A DNA stretch of 64,000 nt from Symsagittifera roscoffensis (taxonomy: Eukaryota; Xenacoelomorpha; Acoela; Convolutidae), in the NCBI RefSeq assembly GCF_963678635.1, contig NC_087063.1, positions 33,888,540 through 33,952,539 of the forward strand, written 5' to 3'. The notes under the pieces were generated by a model that did not search any database, was not told the DNA's origin, and worked only from the letters and a program-made list of their open reading frames with translations. Both the position numbers and the translations under genes were made by a program. The stretch's first letter is position 1. Each line of letters starts with the position of its first letter. Of the stretch, positions 10,586 through 22,570 are shown piece by piece.

Positions 10586-11811
10586 GGCACAGTTAAAGCA
10601 GACGGCGCCGACTGTGTAGTCGGGATCCGATTTGCCTGGCACTCGGCAATCGTACCTCGCGAGAGACGCCACGAAGTGCCCGTAGAAATTCACACTGGCC
10701 TTGTAGTCGCTTGTCGTTAAATAAGTCAGCACCGCCTCGCAATTTGACTCAGTTATGAGAGGGGTGCTATTACTCCCTGAATGTGGTGCCAAAATATGCT
10801 GCAAAGTTAGCAATGTGTCTCGTGGTCGCATACACTGGTTGTAAAGCGTGAAATTTTGAGGAAAAGCCTCTTCTATTAAAATATTGTAATAACCACAAAA
10901 TGGTAGCCGTAACTTGCTCAGTAAATCTTCAAGTGGTAAACTTGAATTTTCATCTGAGTTTTCGTGAGTTGTTGTTTCATTTTTTCTGAACAGATTTTTG
11001 CAGGTTGATTTTACAGACCATATGTGCGACTCGTTTATTTCCTTATTTGTAAATGCATAATCAATTTCAGGAGTGAACAGAATACCCCATTGATGTTTGT
11101 TCTGCTCGTCTTTTTCAGGGATAACAGCACTGTATCCGGGAAGGCCACAAATTTCTTTCTCAGGTTCTCCGTGGGCTAAATACTTGAAGTATTCGTACCA
11201 ATTTTGAGTATTTTCGCCCGCTTGTGTTTTTGGACAGCTGGTATTCTGTTTTTTCTGCAGTTCATTCAATCCAGACCTTTGAACCAACTGACCATATAAT
11301 TTATTACATTCTCTTCCATCTGGCTTTAATTTTGTTTTCACTTTTGGCATATTTTCGATTTGGGATATTCTTGCAGATGATGAAATGATTTCGGGTTGGT
11401 CTGATTCGGAGTTTTGGGTTCTCGATGACTTGGACAATACTTTTTGGCGCCCAATTGCAGCGGAACAGGGCTGCAGAATGAGACTAGTTATGAGCAGGTA
11501 GTTTATTATAACGAGTTTGACTCTGTTGATAAAATGGGGGTAGTTAAGCAAAGTGTAAACCGAATCGGAGACATCGCTCACCAAATGCATAATTAGCTAT
11601 CTGCTCTAGCAACCCGCAAGTGACCTGAAACTTTGACCTCCAGGCAGCAGCGACTGAACTTAACTGACCTTGACAACTGATCCTGACTGGTCGTGAACGA
11701 TGTGTGAACGAGAAGTGATTTAATAGTGATGGAACTTTCCAGTGAAAAAGTGTGAAATAAGTGGAGGTGCAAAAACTGCGGGTCGCCAATTGCGTCAGCA
11801 TGGCACAACGC
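10586..11811 (-). CDS. Large first coding exon of a secreted/type II membrane glycoprotein, probable NALCN-channel assembly factor (NLF-1/FAM155-like)
   Basis: Coding part is 11590 to 10586 (335 codons); 11591-11811 is 5' UTR. Seen: the ATG at 11590 follows an in-frame TAG. A hydrophobic stretch at residues 23-41 looks like a signal peptide or anchor. Then come a polar region, ten cysteines after the hydrophobic segment (95, 119, 148, 197, 232, 253, 284, 315, 331, 334) and six N-glycosylation sequons (116, 186, 204, 215, 246, 274). The frame stays open for 26 more codons, but residue 335 is followed by GTGAGT, a consensus donor in phase 0, so I end the exon there. A pyrimidine-rich TTTCAG acceptor precedes 11811. 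The C-terminal pattern (C284, spaced Tyr/Phe/Leu, RYDC, YTV, CFNC) resembles the cysteine-rich core of NLF-1/FAM155 proteins, which help NALCN fold in the ER and reach the membrane. The conserved Tyr/Trp/Cys part would be in the next exon, which I could not find. The family call is inferred; a different secreted Cys-rich protein is possible. Confidence 0.6.
11544..11801 (-). other. 85-codon upstream ORF overlapping the NLF-1-like start codon
   Basis: Within the same exon an ATG at 11801 opens a frame of 85 codons that runs past the main ATG at 11590 in another frame. If it is in the mature mRNA it would reduce initiation at the main start. The product shows no recognisable domain. It may be chance, or this ATG may lie outside the dominant transcript. 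Confidence 0.3.
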
Positions 11812-11830
11812 CTGAAAGATGGAGCTCATC
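11812..11830 (-). promoter_or_regulatory. 3' splice acceptor before the NLF-1-like exon
   Basis: On the minus strand a pyrimidine-rich tract reads CTCCATCTTTCAG, with the AG completed at 11812. This implies at least one upstream noncoding exon at higher coordinates. None was identified with confidence. Confidence 0.5.
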
Positions 11831-11999
11831 CACAGAAGAACCTCAATTAATAACTAAGTATAACCAATCTAATCAACTGGGTAAATTAACTAAACCAAAA
11901 AGCGAAATCAAACGGAGGAATTGTAGACAGTTATAGACAAGTAATATGTAATTGCCGCTAAAAAGAATTTCACTTATGTTTAAATACTTGAAATAAAAA

Positions 12000-14620
12000 T
12001 AATGTTCGCAGGTTATTCGATTGGTAAATTTTGAGGTCAGTTTTTTGACGAGGCAGATCGGCGATTAAGCTAGCAGTTGGAATGAAGTTGGTTTTGTCGA
12101 ACCTCCAACGCGTGTTTTTTTTGTGCAATTCAGCTTAAGTTATCGTCCATTTTCTGCTAAAACACAAACACAAAATTTTTTAAAAAAAACTAAGGAAAAT
12201 ATATGATAACTCATTTGAAATTATTAGCCCTAATGTTTTCTAGAAGAAAGAAACTAGCATTTCAGTTCGAACTGAAAAGCCACACAACCATTTCAGAGAC
12301 GTTAAAATGGTAACGAAATACGAAAATTGTTGGCTATGTCTCAAAATGGGAAATCCGGCCTATGAATGAATAATTAGAGGCCAAACGAGTGGGACTGAAA
12401 AAAGCTAGCACCGGCCGTAACGATTAGAGAAATCACCGGGCGGGGTTCTAAGCACGCTCCATTTCAATCTGGGAAAATGACAAACTAGTGGAATTAAAGG
12501 GGACCAAACGCGGCACTTTCATAGAACGAGCGGCTAAAATCGGAAGAGCTAAAATTTTTGTTAGCGGAGCCAAATTGCGGAAAAAATACCCGCTGCGAAA
12601 CAAGTTAGGCTGCAACTAGCACCAATTGGAATTAAAGTGAAAGAAAAGCTTATTTAAATGATTGAAAAAATGAAGGAAAATCGAAAAAGGGATAATGTGT
12701 AAAAAACGGAGTAACTGTTAAGCATTCACCACCACCACCCCTGTAGCCGGTCCTGTCCTGTCCTGTCCTCTGCGTGCTGCTCTGGCTGAAGTGCGTGTAT
12801 ATTGTACCAAAATCCAGAAACACAAATACAAATCCGAGAGAGCGGCGGGAGCGTGTTGGGCTTTGAAAGCAGCTAAATACTGAGAATAAAATAGCCCGCA
12901 AATAAAACAGGAATGAACGGCTATTAGCATTGGGCGCATTCGCAATGGAAAATCAGGCACGCTAAGGAAAGGGAAAATAAAGAAAGAATAGTAGAGAGGA
13001 AAATGGAGGGGGGGGGGTTGTTAAATAGTATCTGCGTTTGGTAGCAGCAGTGGGTTCGCTCGTTTGGCGGCCCATAGAGGGATTTCAACATGATTGGTGT
13101 ATTACATTTTCCTGCTTTCCCTTCTAATCCCCTTGCGACGCGGGAAAAGTACCGGGCTCCAACTCGCGTCCGGCCGCCGCGCTCTCAACAAAGCAGAGCA
13201 GAGGCACAAATGGAAGGGACCAGCAATAGCAAAGCGAAAACTTGATAACACCGACAAAAGACCTTGCTATAACGGTAGTTTTTTACTGAATCAAACTTTC
13301 AAAACATACATTACCGCGTTAGTATGAGTTATAAGCAGTAACATTTTAACCTAAATTATCTGTATTTCTAACAAGTGCCTTTTTCAATCACCCAATGGTT
13401 TTTTTCCCGGCTGTCACTTTTAATTAAAATGTTTTTATTTTGAAAAAAAGGAGACAGCTGAATGTTTTTTCAACTGTCTGCCATAAAATTGTTCTGTTTT
13501 CCGACCGCATGCTCTGTTCGTAAGCACACACGGCCTGGCACGGGTACAAATTGAAAATTATTCTGGTCTAAGTTGGTGGACGTAAAAATAAGTGGCGCAT
13601 TTTAATAAGCATACTAATAAAAGGTAATACAGTCGCTAGGCACTTGAATTTTGCCCTCAAAGTTAAGAGCACGTACTTAACCCACCTATCTCTAACCCTA
13701 CAGTGAAAATAGCCCGAGCGTATTTTCAGCTCCATAAATTTTTATAACCCCATACAAATCGATTGCCTTTTGCCATTATACTGTTTGGATAACCCACTCC
13801 GCCCAAATTACCAACAAAACAGGAGAAGAACAAAGCGTGACCTCGTTTTTTAAACTCAAACATTGCTATGCTATTTCAAATAACCTGAAGAACAAACTTA
13901 AACGCGCAAGTCTTTGAAGGACGAAAATTGATTTGAGGCTTGGTGGGAAAAAATCTCCTAGGATTATCGAGACAAGTTTTGAGTTACATGTTATGAGGGT
14001 TTAGGCTAAATGAGAAAATCGGTTGAGTGGGGGCTTAGAAGCAGAGGGGAGGTCAGGGTATGGAGGGAAGAGAAGGGAAGGGAAGAGAAGGGAAGCAGAA
14101 GCAGAAGCAGGGTACTAGAATTACAGCCCAAATCTGAGCAGAATGAAAGCGGAATGAAAGGGGAGGTGCTTATTTAGGCTGCTGTACCCCCCGTTGCTTT
14201 CTTTCTTTTTTGTTATTATTACGATGAACAGCATCAAATAACATTATTATATCTATATGGTCCACCCGCCCATCTATGCCTTTCAGATAGGGGATAAATT
14301 GGACTCCGGCCGATAGTAATAAATTAATGATGGTGGGCAATTGAAAATCGGTTGGGCCCTAAACCAGATTTGATGCGTTTTATTTCAATATTACACCACC
14401 GTATGGTCCAGACATGATTGAATGGGGTAGAGCGGCTTTGATATGATGATAAACTGCTCCCAAAACTCATTTTACCAACTTCCCAAATTTAATCAAAACA
14501 GCGGAAAATGTTTCCACAAATTTGCCCTATAGCCGGAAATAAGCCAGAAAACACGATTATGGGACTGCTTAATAGAAACATGATGGCTGATGGCATGTTT
14601 TGTGCCACATAACTGAAAAT
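12000..14620. other. Higher-complexity noncoding island upstream of the NLF-1-like exon
   Basis: Composition is visibly less AT-rich than its surroundings, and none of the window's repeat families enter it. It holds short satellites (CCTGT repeats at 12751-12770, a run of ten G at 13008-13017, GAAGG/GCAGAA repeats at 14064-14111). No coding frame has a recognisable domain. It could be promoter, 5' exon or regulatory DNA of the minus-strand gene, which is inferred from position and texture only. Confidence 0.4.
14064..14111 (+). repeat. Purine-rich microsatellite (GAAGG / GCAGAA)
   Basis: Repeated GGAAGAGAAGGGAAG followed by three GCAGAA-like units. Confidence 0.8.
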
Positions 14621-14891
14621 ATCACTAAATAACCAAATGTGATCACTTCCTCAAAATATCCGGGTTATATCCCAGTAAACGTTGGAAAACCAGTTGAATT
14701 ATAAATAGCTGAATCAATAATTATGACACAAAGGGAAACCACCGCACAATAATTTCTCCTTTTGCAAAAACAAATTGCATTAATTGTAATGACAAACAGC
14801 ATTTGCAGACAGCTTTCCTTCATCTCTCATCTTGTGATAACACCACTAATTTTTTACTGTTGTTTGAGAACGAATCAAAACTACAATAGAA

Positions 14892-15425
14892 CAAGAGTGC
14901 TCGTATCAGGGCGAAGCCGTGAATGTTCCGACTGCCTTTTAAGGTTTATGGAGCAGTAATAACATTAAAAATTTAAATGTAAGAAAAAAATAAAATGAAA
15001 ATTTTTTTTTCTGAAATTTGAAATTTTTTAATGAAAATCATCCACCCACACGCCATACAAAACACAAAAGGATAAATTTTGCTCCTTGTAACAAACCAAT
15101 TATGGCGAATAAGCTTCTTTTAACCAATTTGGAACGATTTCTAAGACGGATTAACTCTCCGCTTACGCGTTAATAGCGCGAAATATATCGTGCGTTAATT
15201 GTCCCAAATTGGCCAAAATGGCAATTTTTAAACACCCATAACTTTACGAAAAATGATCACAAGTGAAATATTTTTTCAAATTTGAGCTCAAGACAACAAT
15301 ACCTTTCGATTGATACAAAAAAATTCCGTCAAAAATGGCTAGTTAAAAAGTCGAAATTTGTCTGAAGAAAAAAAAACCCAACCCGAGCACAAATATTCCG
15401 TTACTTTCGTATCGAAAGTCGGAAC
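14892..15425 (-). mobile_element. Helentron-like (HINE) copy, reverse, first of a three-copy array
   Basis: Read on the minus strand it ends CTTG at 14892 next to T. The 3' hairpin arms are intact apart from one base. Its 5' terminus GTTCCGAC is at 15425-15418, separated from the next unit by two bases (AA on the plus strand). Confidence 0.75.
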
Positions 15426-15427
15426 AA

Positions 15428-15968
15428 CAAGACTGCTCGTATCAGGGCAAAGCCCTGAATGTTCCGACTGCCTTTTAATGTTTATGGAGCAGTAATAACA
15501 TAAACAACATAAAAAAATTAAATGAAATAAAATAAAATGAAATTTTTCTTTCTAAAATTTGAAAATTTTTGTATAAAAATCATCCCCCCTCACGCCATAT
15601 AAAGTACAAAACAATAGATTTCGCTCCTTGTAACGAAAGAATTATGGCAAAAAAGCGTCTTTCAACCAATTTGGAACGATTTCTAAGACGGATTAACTCT
15701 CCGCTTACGCGTTAATAGCGCGAATTATATCGCGCGTTAATTGTCCCAAATTGGTCAAAATGGCAATCTTTAAACCCTCATAACTTTACGAAAAATGATC
15801 ACAGGTAAAATATCTTTTCAAATTTAAGCTCAAGACAACAATAGCTTTCGAATGATATAAAAAAATTCCGTCAAAAATGGCTAGTTAAAAAGTCAAAATT
15901 TGTCTGAAGAAAAAAAAAACCCACCCCGAGCACGAATATTCCGTTACTTTCGTACCGAAAAACGGAAC
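15428..15968 (-). mobile_element. Helentron-like (HINE) copy, reverse, middle of the array
   Basis: About 541 bp, same orientation as its neighbours. It has complete 3' and central hairpins. The 5' terminal hairpin is changed (CGGTACGAAAGT instead of CGATACGAAAGT). Confidence 0.75.
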
Positions 15969-15970
15969 AA

Positions 15971-16492
15971 CAAGACTGCTCGTATCAGGGCGAAGCCCTG
16001 AATGTTCCGACTGCCTTTTAAGTTTTATGGAGCAGTAATAACATAAATATCATTAACAAATTAAATGTAAAAAAAATGAAATAAAAAATTCTAAATCCAT
16101 GAAAATCATCCCCCCACACACCATATAAACTACAAAAGAATAGATTTCGCTCCTTTTAACAAATCATTCATGGCAAACAAGCTTCTTTCAACCAATTTGG
16201 AACGATTTCTAAGACGGATTAACTCTCCGCTTACGCGTTAATAGCGCGAAATATATCGTGCGTTAATTGTCCCAAATTGGCCAAAATGGCAATTTTTAAA
16301 CACCCATAACTTTACGAAAAATAAGCACAGGTGAAATATCTTTTCAAATTTGAGATCAAGACAACGATACCTTTCGAATGATGTAAAAAATGCCGTCAAA
16401 AATGGCTAGTTAAAAAGTCGAAATTTGTCTGAAGAAAACAAAACCCACCCCGAGCACAAATATTCCGTTACTTTCGTATCGAAAGTCGGAAC
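15971..16492 (-). mobile_element. Helentron-like (HINE) copy, reverse, last of the array
   Basis: About 522 bp. The region before the internal GCAGTCGGAAC is shortened relative to the other two. The array ends with GTCGGAAC then AATTATGT. Confidence 0.75.
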
Positions 16493-17061
16493 AATTATGT
16501 ACAATTAGCAATGGCGGGCTGATAACTAGGTTTCAAGAACTAGTTATCAATATCCTAATTAATTTGTTATAAAGTCAAAGGCAAAAAAAAACGAACTTGC
16601 TGGAAAAAAATCCATTGTTTTTTGACATTTTTCAGAACAGTTCATTGCATCTAGCCTGAGAGGGATTTTCTCAAATTCATCTTTTCTACTCCACCTGATT
16701 TTTATATATGCTGCTTTAATTGGCCTAAAAATACGTGAAGTAAAATTTGTTTCCGTTTTCAGTAACCAGAACAAATTTTTTCAACGAATGAACAAGTCAG
16801 GAATAAACCGACTCTGACTTTTAACGTAACTGAAGTTTTTTTTTAAAAAATGATGTTCACTCAATTTTGTTTTCGAATGTCTTTCCCTCCGCGCGCAATG
16901 CCAAACCAAAGTTGACATCTTTTGCGTCAAGTAAAATACGCTTGCCTTAATTCTGTTTGGAGTGATCGCATAGGCAGATGAATTCGCTGCTTTCAGAAAA
17001 CGGCATATTACTCAATTATCAAATTATGAATATAAATCATACCAAGTAAATATAAATTACT
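16493..17061. other. AT-rich noncoding DNA, nothing recognised
   Basis: Spacer between two HINE loci, with no domain-bearing frame. Confidence 0.4.
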
Positions 17062-17540
17062 GCTCCGACTTTCGATGAAAATGACGAAATATTTGAGCTC
17101 GGGGTGTTTTTTTAGCCAGACAGCCTTCGGCTTCCTAGCCAGCAGTTTTTTGGCGGACATTTTTTAAAATGTCAAAGAAAATGTTTTGTTGTCCTGAGCT
17201 CAAAATTAAAATATTATTTCACTTGAGATCATTTTTTGCAAAGTAATGGGGGTTTAAAGATGGCCATTTTGACGAATTCAGGGCAATTAACGCTCGATGT
17301 AATTTCTTTTGCTATTAATGCGTAAGCGGAGGTATAATCTGTCAGAAAAATTGAATTGAAGAATTAATTAGTTCTATTTAATAGTTTGCTATGTGCAAAA
17401 CGTATCATTTTGTACTTCATTCACATAGCGCGTGGGGATGATTTCCAAAAAAAACTATGAGAAATTTTATGATTTTTTTTTTCCAGTTTTTAAAAGGCAG
17501 TCTGAACATTCCGAGCTTCGCCTTGATACAAGCTGTCTTG
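17062..17540 (+). mobile_element. Diverged Helentron-like (HINE) copy, forward
   Basis: Starts GCTCCGACTTTCGATG, with GAGCTCGGGGTG following, and ends AAAAGGCAGTCTGAAC, a decayed hairpin (GAGCTTCGCCTTGA) and AGCTGTCTTG before TTT. Intermediate age. Confidence 0.65.
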
Positions 17541-19548
17541 TTTAGGTTTTTGAAACCGCCTGGAAAACGACAGTACATCAAGCCCAAAAACTTTTTTTTC
17601 ACTTTTCGAAAAATCAAACAACAACATAAAAATTAGATTTTATCGGAGCAGAGTGCTAAATATTTTGATTGTTTTCCAGCGTATCTGAAGAAATCAGAGA
17701 AACAAAAATGAAATGTTCAAAAAAAATTGAGAACCTGTTTAACCAAAAATGTGTACATTTAGCTTGCCTCAATTCAAAAATTTTGAGCTCGATGAGCTTG
17801 CTGCCGTACACACTACGCAATAATGGAAAACAAAAGTAGAATAATCAAACAAAAAAATGGAGGATACTTATGTTTGGTACTATCAGTCATTATCTTTCGG
17901 ATGGCGTACAAAATTTCAGCTAAAATGCTATTTAAAAAGTCGAATATTGTCTAAAATCTATGATTCAGTTGTGTAACAAAAGTCAGCCAAAATTTAAGTA
18001 GCCCTCGGGAGGGGCAAAATTTGACGGACTGCATCAATTAAAAAAATTATGTGTTTATATTGGAAATTGATTAGTTTTTACTGCAATCCAATAGGCGTTT
18101 AGTGTTTGAAATGATCTTTTTAGTTAGATTTTTTTCAATAAATCTTTTATAGATAATTTTGCGACTAAATTTTTTCTGCATCAATCACTTTTGCAGCTTT
18201 TAGTCATGTTTTTTTTCTGATAACAATCATTAAAAAAATAAAATTGCAAATAATTCGGAAGGGATTTATCTTACGTATTTCGAAAAAAAAATGATGTTTA
18301 GGAAAACTGAATTTTCGAAATTATTTCTCACAGAAGAGAACTTGGGTCAATGAAAGCCCTAGCTAAAAACTCAAAAGTGAAAAAGATTTTGACAGAAAAC
18401 AGGAGAAAATTTTTTGTTCAAGCTACGTTTTTTATTGTCAATGCAATTTTTTGTTATATCCAGAACGTTTACAAGCCATTATAGTAATTGTTTGTGTGAT
18501 TTGACGATGTAAGCTATGAATATGTTCAGAATAATTATAACTTCACAAAAAAATAAAAAATAATTCGCCCGCTCCTACTACCCAGTGTGTCATTTGTATA
18601 TTTGTTTAGTTAATGACACACGAGTTCCAACAATCAACAGCGGAAACTTTTTAACAGCTTGTTTGACTCACGTTGTTATGATTTCTTAGTAACAATGCGA
18701 TTTTTTTTGACCAAGATCTCTACAAGTTTCCTAAACCGTAACTTTTATACGGGCGTCTCGTCACAAAAAATTGCCGTAAGACAAAAACATTAGGCCAAAT
18801 ATGTTTGTAATGGCCTCAAAAGAAAACTTTTAAGGAACAGTTGAAATTTTAAGTACTAAAAAATGTAACAAACGATTTTTATGTTCTAAAAATAGGTCTG
18901 TTTAATCAAATACCATGAAATTATTTCATGTTATTTCACGCCTTGAATAAGTCCAATAGGTCATTTAAAATTGATCAGTGCCTTGGATGGCTTCTTTTTG
19001 CAAATTTGATTGTCCTAAGCGATCCTCAAGAGTTACATATAATATATTCTATTAATTTTTGATGACAGTTTTGATCAATGAAATACTTTGTTCCAATTCA
19101 TTGGTGTTAGCTGGATTTTTTTTTTGCGAGAAAATTATCAAATTTTTCACTGACAGTGTTTGATGGTGTCCTTTTACAAAGCTCAAATTTTGATGAACTG
19201 AGCTGAACACAAAAAATGATTTACAGGCAAAAATTTTTGTTAAAAAATTACCAACATGTCCTTTGGGATAGTTAGTAATGCAGAAGACGACGAATTGATC
19301 CGGCTCGACAATTACTCGTAATTCAATTCAAGCAAAACAAAATGATTTTTTAACTAAAAACTTGCATTTGAGTTTTAGAAAAGTTGTTCAAATTTGTTTA
19401 ACTGAAACTAATTTCAAATGTTAGAATTATAAGATAATCTGAAAAAAAAATTTTTCATACCTTACATCGTAATACTACGCACAGTTAACATAGTAGTATG
19501 CAAAACGGCTGCAAAATTGAAACATTGAATTGAATTGATGATAAGACA
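17541..19548. other. AT-rich noncoding DNA, nothing recognised
   Basis: Only chance frames. An 8-bp stem (GTGTCATT / AATGACAC) near 18593-18625 is the sole local structure noted. Confidence 0.4.
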
Positions 19549-20000
19549 AAACAAAATTGCTCAAATCAGAGCAAAACCCTGAGTATTTCGCTTGAGTGTT
19601 TCCATGAAAGCTCTATGGAAACGATTTCGCTTTTAAAAGAAATGATCAAATTTTAAAAAATTCAATTTAGCAAAGTACTATTTAGACTAATTAAAATGCC
19701 TTAATTAAGTTCGGAACGACTTATGAGACTGATTATTTCACTGCATACGCATCAATAACGCTAAATATATTGCACGTTATTTTTCAAACTCGGTCAAATT
19801 GGTAAAACTTGAAACATGATTACAAATAATTTTTTTCTAATTTTTAGCTCAGGGCAACAATATTTAGAGCATGATATGAAAAATTTTGTTTTTTAGAAAA
19901 AATTTTTGTTTCTTAAACAAATTGAACAAAAAAAGTCCGTGCTGTTTCTAAAAAGTAAACTTAGACCGACTCAAACACGTTTTTAAAAAATTTTAAGTTT
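19549..20000 (-). mobile_element. Old Helentron-like (HINE) relic, reverse
   Basis: The sequence from 19549 (ACAAAATTGCTCAAATCAGAGC) and internal TTCGGAACGACTTATGAGAC, ATAACGCTAAATATATTGC and TTAGCTCAGGGCAACAATA keep the family's order. Strongly diverged, so the right boundary is approximate. Confidence 0.5.
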
Positions 20001-22020
20001 CGATTAATGAAACACGAATAGCGTAACACAAAAAGATTCTACAAATGGCACTCTGGGTAGCTGGAACTGGCTATTTTTTTTGATGTTCACATAGTTGAAG
20101 TATTCACTGTTCTGAACACATTCTGTACACATTTAAACTTAAAATGGTAATATCACTCACACAGCATGTTCGCATGCAAAACTTTTACGAAAAACCATTT
20201 TTTTTTTACAAATTGGTGTCGTTTTTGTTCTGCATGTTTTGATTAAAAAAATTTTGAGCAAAAAAATAAAGTTTAGACATATTTGAGACTCATAGTAAAA
20301 CCGTTTATGCAGAACAATGACTGAGAAAACGAAAAAAAAATCAATTTTCTTGCACATTTTTTTTGAATTTCAAAGCTTTTGATTCTCAAAATTGCGTTAA
20401 AAAACTCCAGAAGCTATTTTTACTTGAATAAAACTAAGTTTTTACGGCTGAATTTAAGCTTAAAATGAGCTATTTTAAGCATATACGGTCACCTTATTAG
20501 CTCGAAATTAGACCAAAAATCAAAAATTTCAAACCGGTTTTTATCGAAACTGTGAAAAAAAATTTCAAAGCTTTTTAATGTCGCTCGAATCACAACTGAA
20601 AAGTCTTTAATAGGATTTATCACTCAAGCTAGTCCGACGATTATTTGTGGAGCCTAATTTGGCGTGGAAAACAAACGAAAAAACTAAAACGCATCCGAAT
20701 ACAAAGTTCCTCCCCATTTTTAATGGTCGGAACAATAAAAAAAAGATCAATGGCACGCAAATTGAACAGATATGTCTAAAAATAAAAAAAAATTTATTCT
20801 ATTTTGAGTATAGAATCTGTGTTAGAAAAAATATTTAATCATTTTTGTTGTCAGAAACTACTTCAAACAAGTTAAGGAAAGTCACTCCCATTATCAAAAC
20901 TTTGCTTTGATACAATCTGTCTGGTTTTTTAAAACCATATGAAGGGTAAAATTTATTCCGGTCATCAACATTCTGTATCTGAATTTTAAATTTTCAAGGC
21001 TATTTTCTCAATTGCCATGTCTTTGCTACAATCATTTGTTTTAAAAAATTGCACGCTGACTTACGCTAAAAAATAAAATTGCTAGTTTGCCAAGTTTGTT
21101 ATTTATACAATTTAACTACAACAGGGCTGCAAATTTTTATGATTTTTTAAACGATTATTATAAGTCAAGCTCGGAAAACAATTTTTGGTAAGTCAAATTC
21201 TGGCTTAAAACAAAAAACTGTCGCCGTGGTAACTTCTGATTCAATTTTCACAACCAATAATTGGAAAAAGAGCTTCTCTGCCAATTTTTATTATAATATG
21301 TTATTAATAACATTATAAAAAACGTTTCATAATTTTGTGTGTCATATAGTCCCATACAAAAAAGTCAGAAACAAAAAAGTCTAATAAACATGAGTTCATA
21401 AAGCAGACAAATGAACGAAAACAGTCTGGTACAAAAAGTCCTAAAAAAATCCGAATTGATAGATTGGCAGTGTAGGCAGTGTAGATCAAAAGAAAAAAAT
21501 CTCAATTACGAAAAACACTCACTAACGTGCGCTATTCTCTTAGAACAGTGTTCACCCTTGCCAAGTTTTCTGAATTTGATTTTTTGGTCAGAGCGGTGAA
21601 CTGCAAGAAAAAAATACAATTAGTATTGTTGAACTTGAACTCGCTGATTAGGTTTAGGCTCTATTTCACATTAGATTTAAATTTTTTGCTAAAATTGACA
21701 CCTAAAAATACTTCAAACACACTATGGGATGTAAAACGAGCAGTTTTGTTGCTTTAGGGGCAAAACTCAAGTACTCAAGAAGAGAAAATGTATCAAATAG
21801 TCGACTTGAAAAGAAGTAGTTATTTATTTATATTTTCGTGCCAAGAGAGATTGATGAAAGTGGCTGCAAATAGCTATTTATATTTGAAGATAAAATTGCT
21901 TCAACAAAAATGATCCAAAATGTACAATTTTGCATGCATAGGGCGCTTCTTTTGTTCATTTGGCATCTTTTATTTGCTTTTTTGTTGCCAAATTTTGTCT
22001 TTAAGAGGTTAAGAAGCTCA
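20001..22020. other. AT-rich noncoding DNA with a small HINE-like 3' end
   Basis: At 20868-20925 a string aligns with the HINE 3' terminus (GTTAAGG, TTTGCTTTGATAC, CTGTCTGG), and GGTCGGAACAAT lies at about 20725. The rest shows nothing recognisable. Confidence 0.35.
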
Positions 22021-22570
22021 GGTACTTTGGTAATGGTTTGGATTCCGCATTCATTGCCCCTGGGATCCGCATAAATAGTGTTAAATTTTGCAAATTCCAA
22101 AAAAAGTTAAGTCAAAATTCTGATGAAAGCGGAAGACAAATGTTGAAGCAAAAAATTGGAATCCAGCGAGCAAAAAAGGCCAGCGAGCAAAAAATTGGAA
22201 TCCAGTGACATTGCGAAGTTTAGAGACAAATGCTAAAGCAAGTTTGTTTAGGATTTCACACACAAATGCCTTTTACTAGTCGGAATAAACTGAAGCGGAG
22301 TGGCACAGGATATCACTGTTTGTCTGTGGATTCCGCATTTGGTTTTTTTGTTTTTCATTTCTTTACTTTATAGTTTACTAAGTATGTTTGTGGAATCCAA
22401 GGACGAAAGAATTAAATGTATTGTCGAACTCACTGACAATTAGTGGAATCTGGTAAAAAAAAAAAAAAACTTACTACGGAATCCACTGACTAAATTTTGA
22501 AATCTAGCAAGATTTAACGGAAACCTTTTCAACGGCCAAAACAAGGTTGTGTCCGAAATCCACTTAAAAA
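22020..22570. repeat. Cluster of GGAATCCA / GGATTCCGC motifs
   Basis: At least eight irregularly spaced versions of GGAATCCACTGACA or its inverse occur here (for example TGTGGATTCCGCATT, TGTGGAATCCAAGG and ACGGAATCCACTGAC). A local direct repeat of GCAAAAAATTGGAATCCAG lies at 22145-22205. Similar clusters lie at 46128-46335 and 63901-64000. Confidence 0.5.

Noticed and set aside
14892-16492. Three-copy tandem array as a CRISPR array
   Set aside because: Units are over 500 bp with no spacers, show transposon termini, and sit in a eukaryotic genome.
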